DNA from: Aquatica leii
Taxonomy: Eukaryota; Arthropoda; Insecta; Coleoptera; Lampyridae
NCBI GenBank assembly: GCA_035610365.1
Contig: CM069435.1
Location: 62,617,389 to 62,681,388, forward strand
DNA length: 64,000 bases
Reading direction: 5' to 3'
The notes under the pieces are model-generated. The model had not been told where the DNA came from. It did no database searches and saw nothing but the letters and a program-made list of their open reading frames with translations. Positions 54,110 through 64,000 of this stretch are shown here, in pieces. The translations under genes were made by a program, and so were the position numbers. Numbering within the stretch: position 1 is the stretch's first letter; every line of letters begins with the position of its first letter.

Positions 54110-56430
54110 AATAAAATGTGGCAATTTTTTAACTCTGTTTATTCAAGTTAATTATAAATAAAATTAAGCAAAAAACATATAAAATTACAAAAGCTTTAAA
54201 GTGAATTACTTTGAAATTACAAACGTCATATAAATCCATAGATTCCATTACACAAATGCACAAAAACAAAGTTCAGCGACAAATAAAAAAAAATCGCATT
54301 ATTCATTACTGTTTGTTTGAAAGCTTTTTTATGCAAATAATTGTATGTGAAGTGCATTTGTTTAAATTTAAACTATTATTGTATTTAGTATGTTTAATAA
54401 AATTTTATAAGTTAAATAAAAACAGATTTAATTTTTATTCTGTAATAATTGAGAAACGGTTAATTATAACTGCAACTTAAAATGATTACGACTTAAATTA
54501 ACAATTTATTAAATATTAAATAATTTATTGCGTGGAAAGTAAAAATAAGTTGAATTCTAAAAATATTTTTTTAACACATCGATTTCTAAAAAAGTGTTAT
54601 TAATTATTGCTTTAAAATTTTGATTGTTTACTGAATAATTAATGTTTCTATAAACTAAAATATTTTAAGTCGACAATATGATAAAACACAATGTTAAAAT
54701 CAAAATAATTCTATATTGTATACTAATTCGTCAAACGTCAATTTCTTATTCATAAAATACGCCTAAAACAACTTGACAGGTTTTTATGTTAAGGCTAAGA
54801 TATTTTACGACCGCTTTTTTTAACAAAATCCTAATTTACCACGTATCTATCAATTTTTAATTTACTTAGGACTTGTTTACAGCTTCACTCAATTGTATCA
54901 ATTGAAAATATTTTATAAACAACAAATATTTGTGTTTACTATTATTGTACTGTAAAATAAAAGTTACAGTGATTTATTACTAATTAACAATATTTTTAAA
55001 ACTGTGCGTTTATTTAATAACACTACTTATGTATGATTATTATTAAAGTAAATCGTGTAATTTAGTACAATTCAAATGGAAAGAGCAGCATATTAATAGT
55101 TAATTGTTAACAATTTTATAACAACGTATTGTATTAAAATAATTGCTGATACAAGTATCACAAGAACGACTGGAGTTTATTTTTGTAAGAAACGCGTGTA
55201 AAATAGTAAAAGGTTCAAAAAGTTGCATTATGAAAATCGTCGCCGTTGAAAGAAATTGCTTGTGTAATAATTTTATTATTCATATTTAACACTTTGTATA
55301 ATTTAAATGATAACAATAATACAGCGCGAACGACCATTTCATAAATAAATTATAAGTAACTATCTTTATGGTAACTAAATAACTTCCTTCAGTCATTATT
55401 GCCAACCTGTATAGTGTGGCAACTTAAATTTAAATTCAAATACCACACTTGTATGAAAATAGAGAAATGAGAACAAATAAACAACCGTTTTCTGCATAAA
55501 ATTGACATCTTCAAAATTTAATACTTAACATCTGTGTTTTTGATTCTTACAGCATTCTTTTTGTAAAACCTTTATCTGATGTATTGATTTAAAAATAGCA
55601 TAGTCTATTATAGTGTATCGCGGATACCCCAATTTATATGCTAATGTCGAAATATTTAAAACAAACTACAGAAATAATTAAAATGTTTACGTTATTTCTG
55701 AACATTGTACAGATTTATTTAACATTGTCTAAAGAAAGGACAAATTTTTTGTTATACAATACTAATATAATGTTGAAGAAATCGTTTTTGAGACCTACTA
55801 TTAATGATCAATTTTGAACCAAAGAATAAAAACGTTAGCAACCACTAATTTAACGATTTTGCGCGACTATTAAATATAACGAGTTGATTCGTATATATTG
55901 TTTTTTTTATAACTTTCTCCGTTTTACTAAAATACGATCAACGGAAAAACTTTAAAACAAATTCGTTTGTTAATTGGCGATACATAAACTCAAGAATATT
56001 AACACATTCGCTAGTTACACTTGCTTGTGACTAAGATGTTTCGATTATTAGTCGCTATCTTTAACAAACTTGATCGTTAAATAACAATTATTTGCGCTAA
56101 TACATACAAAATGGCTCAACGAAAACATTACAAACGGGTTTGTAGTCAGTAGAATTTCTTTAAAAACACAAAAATACATCAATTTTTATATTAAGGGGAA
56201 CCACTTTTGCCAAAAATTTTACCCCTAAATAATTTCACTGCTTAGCGCTGTAATAACAATTTCTAAAATTTAAATAAAAATGATACGGCAACTAATACCT
56301 CATTTAAAAAATCTTTCTTATTTTGGATTTTTTTGAAGTTTTGAATTTAAAGTTGCCAAAACAGAAAATAAGGAATGAGTTTAAGGCATTTATAAACTAT
56401 AAAAAAACTCGGGCTGAACTTCATTCTCTT
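54110..56430. other. A+T-rich stretch without recognisable genes
   Basis: No frame is of a known family. The 89-codon frame at 54211-54480 has the composition of background. The LINE 5' untranslated region probably occupies the first part. Confidence 0.45.
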
Positions 56431-56439
56431 TATTTTAAA

Positions 56440-57010
56440 ATTAATATATACGGTAATGCTACTGCAAATTTGTATAACCTACGACATTCGGATCACTTTC
56501 GGAATATACGTATTGAATTTGATTGCAAAATTTCAGCTAACAGGGTCAGTTGTTATTAAAAAAAATGCCGAATCTTTTGTTAGAAATGAAGCAATAGAAA
56601 TGGCACTATTAAGTCACGTTGTTGTTATTCTACAAAAAAAGTATGCTGATTTTGGTTTATCAAGTACTAGTATTCAAAGAATTTTAAAACAACACATATT
56701 TCATTCTTACAAGTTTAGTATAAAACAAGAACTTAACGAAGATGACTTTGATCGACGATTACAACGTTGTAAAACCATAACTGAACCGATTATTGCAAAT
56801 CCGACAAATTTGTTCTTTTTTTAACCGACAGAATAGCCGCTTCAATCTCCTGATTTTACCCCATTATTTTTTTTGTTGGTTCGCATGAAAAGTAAAATTT
56901 GTTTAACTGTTTCTAAGTCCGTGCAAGATTTACGTAAGCACATAGTAAAAGAATATCGTGTGATTACTCTTGAAATGCGTCAGTGTAACCGGCGTTGAAA
57001 TTTGGTCGTT
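56440..57010 (+). pseudogene. mariner-superfamily transposase remnant, internally deleted
   Basis: The frame 56456-56824 contains FQLTGSVVIKKN, NEAIEMALLSHVVV, GLSSTSIQRILKQHIFHSYK and ELNEDDFDRRLQRCK, then ANPTNLFF. This is the helix-turn-helix region leading to the first catalytic block of a large insect mariner-type family. The next 190 bases match the C-terminus instead: PLQSPDFTPLFFLLVRMKSK (family SPDLTPLDFFLWG..K) and DLRKHIVKEYRVITLEM. The segment with the catalytic aspartates is deleted, so the protein is dead. The boundary of the deletion is near 56824-56840. Confidence 0.75.
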
Positions 57011-59590
57011 AATCTTTTGTGAAAGACCCCGTATTCAGATTTATTTGGCTTAATTTATTTTTTTGTTAAGCGATTGAGTAGTTCTGTGTAAGCGTCGAAA
57101 ACGTTTCACTCGTTTAATTAAGTTGATTTGTATTTAATAGTTATTTTACAATTATTATTGTTTTTTTTTAACGCATAAAGTTCAGTGGTCTTGATTATGA
57201 TTTAGTGTTTTAATTCTGGTTATTTCATTGGAATAACAACTTTATCTAGTTTATGATTTTCTTTTTGGAATGGAATTTGATACATTTTTCTTAGTATCTA
57301 CTTTTTTTTTTATTTTAGACTCATTTTCGTGCGCATTTGATAATTTTACTAAGTAAGCAATTTTCATGGGAATGCTCTTTCTTTGGTTGTGCGTACGTGA
57401 CGTGACGCATGTGGTGACAATATTTTTCATCTTTGTTAATTTACTTTGTTTAGTGTTCTATCTTTTACAAAGATTTTACGGCGCAAGTTTATTGAATTAA
57501 ATGGGATTACGAGGTGATATAAGGATTAAAATTTTGATTTTGGGGGAGATTTTTGGTGGCAATTAAGAATACCGGGTTATCGAAATGTAGTCAAGTGTTC
57601 GGGGTGCCTTTACCCTACCGTTATGCAATACCGCGAAAGTTAAATAAATGGTACCGTAAAAATTAAGTGGTGTGGTGGAAATATTGGTTTTCCAAATTCG
57701 TAATTTTACGGTTTAAAAAACTTCGTGGTATCCAAAATAAAGCTCACGTTTCAAGTTGGATTTACTATCGATGTGTTGTGTTAAAAATCCAGTTTTCGCT
57801 TTTGTGCGGATTTCAATTCAGAATTAAAAGAAATCTTCCGTCGTCATTCCATTGTTTGGGGGTCCCACCGAATCTTGATCGACTACAGAACACCTAGACC
57901 GTCCCGGGGTCGTTTTATCGCCTAAACTCAAAAGCTTCTGGAATCGCTGTGCCCAGCAGTTTACCTGGTATAAACAATTGAGTCAAGGTATTTATTAAAT
58001 TTGATATTATCGTGACTTATTTACGGCTAATTTTAAATATTTCAAGAAACACTTGAAGGTGTTAAGTTTGCGTAAATTTCGCTTTATTTCATTAATTAAT
58101 TTTTTTTGTGTTCTGTAAAAGTAAGTCATATTTGTGCATGAAAAATAATGTAACGAAATGTAAAATGTAATTCTTTTCAAACGCTGAGTTCGAAAACAAA
58201 GTTTCGGACGTTTATTTTGTTTTTTGTTATTTTTTTTTTAAATTGGCGGATTAAGTTATTTATGCGGACAAAGCCTTGAATTTTTTTTTTATTTTATTAT
58301 TTTGTTTTTGAAAAACAAGTTAACGCTTTATTTTTCTTTAAATTCTAATTTTTATATTCAGACTGTGAATTTTTGTTTTGTTTATTATTTCATTATTCAA
58401 GTTTGCTTGTTTTTAATTTTTTTTTATTGTTAATTCAATAAATGTTAAATTGTTAAACTGTAAAGAGCTTTTACTGATTCAGCCGCCGCGAACGTAAATT
58501 TTTAATAGAACATTTCAGAGTCCAGTTACAACTCAAGGTAAGTCCAGGGGTTGTAACCAACCAGATAAACTTCTGCGTTATCAAGGGTCCGGAAGCTATT
58601 ATCATCGTGACCTTGATTGGCGCTTTAACCGATTTTGAGTTTTACCCTATTTTATTTCGATTTTATTGTCAATCTCGTTTCCTAGTAATCACGAAATTTT
58701 AAATACAACTCACCCCGTCTCCACTGAGCAGCAGCACAACATCGTTTATGTTACCTTATTTCAGGCAGCGACATTGTTTCAACTTTTGCATGCAACACCA
58801 GAATGTTCGAAAACGTTTTTATCAAAATCGTGATTATTGCATGAAAGTTGAAACCAAGCAGTATGAACATTTAATCACTTAAAACTGTATTTGCATAACA
58901 TTCTTTTATTATGACTTAAAGATATAAACCGTTATTCTTGTTTAAAAACTTAAAGGTTGTTCACCATTTACCTCACAATCGAAAGTCACAATGCTGACAA
59001 ATAGCAGTGACAGCAGCTCTTTTAAAACTACAATGAACCCGTCCGAGCTGTTTTTAGTTTTAATGTGCTTTAAACTTATTTTTTATTTCGTGTTTTTGCA
59101 ACTTCAAATCTGTTGTTAAAAATTAATCAAACTGAAAAAAAGAATGCACTGAATTTAAGGACAAAACACTTTTCAAGTAAAGTATTAGTTGTCCTATCAA
59201 CCCTATTTAAATTTTAGAAGTTATTACAGGGCCTAACTTTAGAGGAAAATTTATGGCAAAAGATGACTCCCTTCATACAAAAACTATCGTGTTTTTGTGT
59301 TTAAAAAAAATTTTACTGACTGTAAGACCATTTGTAAAGTTTTCGTTGGACTACCCTGTGCGTAAACAGTCGTAAAATGTTACAACTTGGTATACTAATA
59401 TATGTTAAAATAACTAAATGAAGACAAATGACCACAAATTAGAACATAAAAATGTAAGTGTAAAAACTGAAGTATTTATAACTATAATTGACAGAATTTA
59501 AACAATATATTTGAGATCATAATTACGTCATTACTTTAACAACAAGCATATACCAGGACTAGTCATCTAGCAATTTAGCTGTCAAACCGT
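57011..59590. other. mixed-composition stretch, possible LTR-like segment
   Basis: A G+C-richer block at 57480-57970 and another at 58470-58620 stand out. CAATAAATGTTAAATTG near 58437 followed by AGCTTTTACTGATTCAGCC looks like the polyadenylation/R region of an LTR, but no partner LTR or coding sequence was found. At 58991 a 43-codon frame MLTNSSDSSSFKTTMNPSEL ends in a hydrophobic stretch. On the minus strand ATGTTGTGCTGCTGC (58742 downward) runs into GTGAGT. None is supported further. Confidence 0.3.
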
Positions 59591-59597
59591 ATAAAAA

Positions 59598-60159
59598 TGG
59601 GTCTAAACTTGCACATTTCAGCCCAAATGTACAGAACGAACTGAGCGGGCCAGAACAAGCCGAATAAATAATCAGAACAAAAGCTCATTGCGTTTACGCA
59701 AATATAGATACTAAAAAATGATTCAGTTTGCTTGAAATGTTTGTAGTATCCAGCTTTTCAACGATATTTATTCTTAGCGATTATTTTTTTATGCAAAAAG
59801 AAAATACAGTACTTTTTTACTACGTGTCATGTTTTGTAAGTTTGTTATAATAAGACCCATTTTTGGGGTTCCACAAACATTTTTCTTTTTTTCACTCCAT
59901 TTTCAAAGTATTAATGTATACGAGTAATAAACCTTTCTTACGTCACTAATTCAGAATGCAGCAAATAGCACAAACTTACTTATTCCCGTCAACCGAATAA
60001 TTCGGCAAACAATAAATTCTTTTAAGCAGTTTTGATTTACCGAGAAGTTCCGGAAAACGTCTGAGTTCTGCTGGAAGACACGTCCGAACTTGGCAAATTC
60101 TGTTCTACGCGCTCAGTTTGTTCTGTCCATTCGGGCTAAAACGTTTAAGTTTAGACCCA
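59598..60159. mobile_element. MITE-like element, 562 bp
   Basis: Terminal inverted repeats: left TGGGTCTAAACTTGCACA, then TTTCAGCCCAAATGTACAG and AACGAACTGAGCG; right, read as reverse complement from 60159, TGGGTCTAAACTTAAACG, TTTTAGCCCGAATGGACAG and AACAAACTGAGCG. About 53 bases are aligned with few differences. No coding sequence inside. No unambiguous target-site duplication (left flank ...TATAAAAA, right flank CCTTAAG...). Confidence 0.75.
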
Positions 60160-60430
60160 CCTTAAGAAGAATATTAAAATTTTGCATAAGGTAATAAAAG
60201 TTTAATACGGAATAATACAGATTGACAAAAACACGTAAACGCGCTACCACTATTTCATTATTAAATTAATTAATTAAGTGGCAAAGACACATCAAACTTA
60301 CAAGTATGCACTTAATATAGAACTAAGCAAACAAATTATAAATATTTAAAAAGATCTATAAAAACGTTTTATTGGCAATAGTTTAATTAATTAATGAAAT
60401 ATCTTGGTCACCAACCAATAATACATATTT

Positions 60431-60488
60431 TTTTAGTTCTACATGTTTCGACGCCTTAGTTAAATTAGGTCATCATCAGAAACGAAAT
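60431..60488 (-). ncRNA. hammerhead-ribozyme-like motif (type I layout)
   Basis: Minus strand, in order: GTTT (60483-60480, stem I 5' side), CTGATGA (60479-60473, complete catalytic core), stem II from GACC to GGCGTC (60471-60450, with one extra T and one bulged C), GAAA (60449-60446, core), the palindrome ACATGT as minimal stem III, A60440 as the cleavage-site base, then GAAC (60439-60436) pairing with GTTT. Three more stem-I pairs lie beyond one mismatch. The short palindromic stem III is what is described for hammerheads of Penelope-like elements. The extra T after CTGATGA is a defect. No coding sequence accompanies it. Confidence 0.45.
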
Positions 60489-60489
60489 T

Positions 60490-63400
60490 TAACTTAGTTT
60501 AATACGTAAGTTTGTACGCTTAATATGTAGTGCCCGTAATTACTTAATTTCTTCTTTAAAATTTTATTTATGAATTTAAAAAAATTTTGCAGATGAAGTT
60601 CTGCATCAACTACATCAACTGTTCAAAGACAAGAATTGACAGTAATATACCTCACTCAAGTTGCTTTTAAAAGTTTAGAAAAACTTTGTACAAATGATTT
60701 ACAAAAAATTATTACAAATAAATAAAAAAAATTATAATAATATCAAACCTAGACAATTGTAAATTGATTATGTTCCTCTTTAACACAATCATCGAAGCCA
60801 GCTATCTACACAAAAATCTGGTATCAATAACGATTCATTTATTTAAGCAATGAATTAGAAATTTATAAGCTAAAAAAGTTGTAAAAACATATTTCAAATT
60901 TGTCTTTAAATAACGCTTAAATTTTGTCAATTTTTTTTTCTTAAACCATAATATAATTACAAAAAATGTAAATTTGTTTGAAACTGTTAACTTATAAAGC
61001 AAAAAGAAAATGTACAACAAATGAAACAAAACAACATATAAGAACAAAATAAATGAAAACGTTGTTAATAATAACTGAAACAAATCTAAGATATCGAATT
61101 AGAAGTATAAAAATAAAAACATCAGATGCAAAACAACAGAGTATGAAAACACCAGAAAAACGTAAAAAAACACCTAAACGACAAAAAAAACTGTTATTAA
61201 CAATAGCCATTCTTTTTTAATTAGTAACATTTTAACTGACGTAATTGTTTTTTATATGACAATAAATTTTTACGTACCTCAAAGCCAAAGTAAGCAAGAT
61301 ATTTTCATAATTAAATACATTACCAATTTACCACATACGTAACAAAATATGTTTCAATATTTATACAACCACAAAATAACGACATATTTACACGCGCGTG
61401 ATATTCCAGTGTTTTTAATTTCAACTTTGCGATTTATTCAGTATTTTTAAATAAAACGTAAAAAACTTAAATTAAAATCGTTGATTTAAATCCGTTTTAA
61501 TTAAAAATTATTACTTTTAAGTTATGCAATTAGTTTAATTATTATATTTTAAATTTCTAAACTTATTTGTCTAATTTTATCTGCACGATACTGATTATTT
61601 ATATAATAATAAATACAGTGTTAATAATTAATTAGAATCTAAAATTACGTTAGTTAATTAGAATAACAATTCAACTAAGAAATCAGTAATTTAAAAAAAT
61701 TAAGAGTGTTTAATATAAATTAAAAAACAATTATTGCAAAAACTTATTTGGCAATTACAATAAAAATAGAATTATGTATTTATTATTTTACAGTCTCAAA
61801 CTACTTTGCTGTTACGTAAAATTATTAATAACATTATAAATTATTTGTCGGTTTGTCTCTGCTACAAATTTCAACAATCATTTACATTAGAATTTGCAGA
61901 CACGGGTGGTAAAATAATGTAGATGATTTGTCATAAACTGGAATAGCCAGTTGGACCGTTTTTCAACGGTTCGACGGACCGTGAAATTAAGTGCGAGTTG
62001 CATTGGTTCTAAAATCGACTAAAATGTAGATTTCTCCTTTTGAATTTTCATTCACAAAGCATTCTAAAAAAACTATAAGAAATCGGACTTTACTTTATTT
62101 CACTAAAAATGAACTTATACAAAACGATTTTTCCATTTTGTAAATGAAACAATTACAGAAAAAAGTCGAATATTTAGTCATAAAAGAAAAATTGCGGAAA
62201 ATTTATTAGAAAACTACGACATTGGCAGAATCGATATTGTCTAAGGTTTTACGTACATTTTCCACAAGAAAGGATCGAGAATTGCTGCAGTGGGCAGTGC
62301 AAGTTTCTTAAACAGCAAACTCAGCGACAATCCCACTTCTTTGATTCAACACAATAGAACATTACGAGATCGCTAATAAATTCTGTTTGAAACGATTTAA
62401 TTTATTTGGTGATAAAATTTGTCGATAGTTTCTAAAAATATTATTTTATTATTAAAATGATCGATATTACATCATAAAAAGTTTAATTGATTTTACAAAA
62501 AAAACCTGCTGTAAAATGAAATAATTTCAAACTACATTAATTTTTTTTTAGTTTTTAAAATTATACTTCCAAGTTAAGTTAATGTTTTAAACTAAAATAA
62601 TAATAAAGCAATATCAATTTATCCTACATACTCGCATTAAATATTAAGAACACACATATTTTTATTAATTAAATATTATTTAGTTTAATATAATCGCGAA
62701 GGTTTCTTCCGGGTTTAGACCGTGTTGATGTAGTAACCAAAGTTGCCAACGTTTTGTCCATTTTCGTAAAAAAATGCGCGCGAAACAAATCGAAAACTTA
62801 AAAAAGTAAACGATAATCTAACAAAGAACTACCGGATGTGATTGAACGCCATTTTATTTAAATAGTAGCTGGTTGAAAACAACACTCGGTAAGGGATAAA
62901 ATTTGTCATCTATCCACATATACATTATGGAAATGTTTTTTTAGAAAAATTTTTCTCAATGCACGATGATTTGTAAAGAGTCGCTCAAGATTAATTTTCG
63001 TGTAGCATTTTTAACGGAGATCTGATTAAGGTTAATTATGAATTTACTTACACGTGGTTGCGGATTACCAATGTTCTTGTTTTTTTAACTCTTTGTTGTT
63101 ATTCTCATGTTACTTTAATTGCTGACGTTTTAGAGCTGAGACTACTAATTACTCGACCTATGGTAACATCTGAAACTAGTAAATCGGAAACAAAGTGTTA
63201 TGACCTATTTCAATGGGTGCGTTTATTTGTAGTACTGCTTTAAGGTATTTATGTTTCTATCACTAATATGTCGAGTCATAACGGGGTTAAACCTGGGAAT
63301 AAGCCACGGTTGTAGAATCGTTTGGAAGTCATTATGTCAGAGTTCGTTATAAGCACATTACATTGTTCGGTGCATTAAAAGATATCGTGCTAATCGTTGC

Positions 63401-64000
63401 TACGAAGTCACGAGCTGCATGATAACGTTACTTTGTTAGTGTTCACGTAACTTATGAAAGAAATGTCACGTGATATGCACAGTACACGAAATTGGCACGA
63501 CGATCTTATTCTTACGAATATTATACAATAAGTAGCGTTCTGATACGCCGGCTTTAGAAAGTCGCGCAGACAGGCTCCGCCTATAGGTCCTTTACAATTT
63601 ACACGAACTTTACCCAGTGACAATATTAATAATAAAAATACTTTAGCGCAAACGTGTTTAGTTGTTTGAAGTTAAGCGTTTGTTGTCTCTCAATAATTTT
63701 TTTTGCAAACTGATGTAAAATTAGGAATACTTATTTTCAAATCTGCAATAAACTTTATCAATTTATGCTGTAAAACTACTTATAATTTTAATACAATTAA
63801 CACCATATTCAGTTTCTTTTGGGATTTTTTTCTTCACGGAAGAAATAGTGGCGCCGGGCACCAATTTATCAGACAAAGTTAAGTACTAACAGTTTGACCT
63901 ACGACCAACTTTGACTGAAGCTAGTCAAACAAGTTAGTCGACAATCTACTTAAAAATATTTTTTTACTCGTTCACAATTAGTGCGTTACAATCTTAAGTG
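60490..64000. other. A+T-rich stretch becoming G+C-richer toward the end, no recognised genes
   Basis: Frames at 60835-61210 are composition artefacts. From about 62700 the DNA is less A+T-rich, with short frames (63058-63243 plus, 63408-63623 minus) of no recognisable family. TGGCGCCGGGCACCA (63849-63863) is nearly palindromic and resembles an LTR primer-binding region; GTTTGAC/GTCAAAC pair nearby at 63890-63930. The window ends without a clear feature. Confidence 0.35.

Noticed and set aside
60835..61210. 82- and 72-codon hydrophobic minus-strand frames
   Set aside because: Low-complexity composition (F/L/I/V/K runs) typical of this A+T content; they overlap each other in different frames and match nothing.
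1..64000. A new defence, toxin or biosynthetic gene system
   Set aside because: No prokaryote-type gene clusters, CRISPR-like spaced repeats or adjacent co-oriented conserved genes are present; the conserved proteins seen are transposon-derived, apart from a few unrecognised fragments.

Overview
The window is strongly A+T-rich eukaryotic DNA and reads as a transposon graveyard. I found no tRNA, rRNA, operon, CRISPR array or bacterial-type gene, and no multi-exon host gene I can defend. The element families are Penelope-like elements with GIY-YIG endonucleases, Ty3/Gypsy elements with short LTRs, a Jockey/CR1-like LINE, several IS630/Tc1/mariner-type DDE transposases (one with a tiny spliceosomal intron) and a Mutator-like element. 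Together they suggest an arthropod, probably an insect or a relative. That is inference from family make-up, not from a host gene.

Layout. 0.1-2.3 kb: an old Penelope-like element (PLE-1). 4.5 kb: a possible isolated exon. 6.0-6.2 kb: an in-frame 90-bp tandem duplication. 7.6-12.2 kb: two Gypsy copies in opposite orientation, abutting at 9275/9276; the minus copy is split by a 559-bp PLE fragment (PLE-2) with an 11-bp target-site duplication. 12.3-16.0 kb: the youngest element, PLE-3, whose 425-bp inverted terminal repeats look identical and whose 528-codon reverse transcriptase-endonuclease frame is open. 16-23 kb: A+T-rich DNA with a large palindrome, a G+C-richer short-unit repeat array, a Tc1 tail and a DDE transposase remnant. 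23.7-25.8 kb: PLE-4. 31.6-33.6 kb: an unrecognised decayed coding region and a third Gypsy remnant. 34.4-36.5 kb: a Mutator-like element. 37.6-39.2 kb: an intron-containing DDE transposase pseudogene interrupted by a second short-unit array. 40.6-42.5 kb: a PLE tail (PLE-5) beside a 1.7-kb element with arms of about 450 bp flanked by TA. 45-51.5 kb: clustered copies of a non-autonomous repeat family plus two transposon protein remnants. 51.5-54.1 kb: a decayed LINE on the minus strand. 56.4-57.0 kb: a mariner-type remnant. 59.6-60.2 kb: a MITE-like element. 60.4 kb: a hammerhead-ribozyme-like motif.

How the parts relate. Apart from the open frame of PLE-3 and possibly the Mutator-like C-terminal frame, the coding regions are interrupted and act as fossils. 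The common thread is Penelope biology. Five separate PLE remnants lie within 41 kb. Three carry a hairpin followed by GAAACGT in their terminal repeats, the place where hammerhead ribozymes are known in this class. The best hammerhead match, at 60.4 kb, has no recognisable coding sequence beside it. All sequence comparisons were made by eye; identities are estimates unless stated as exact.
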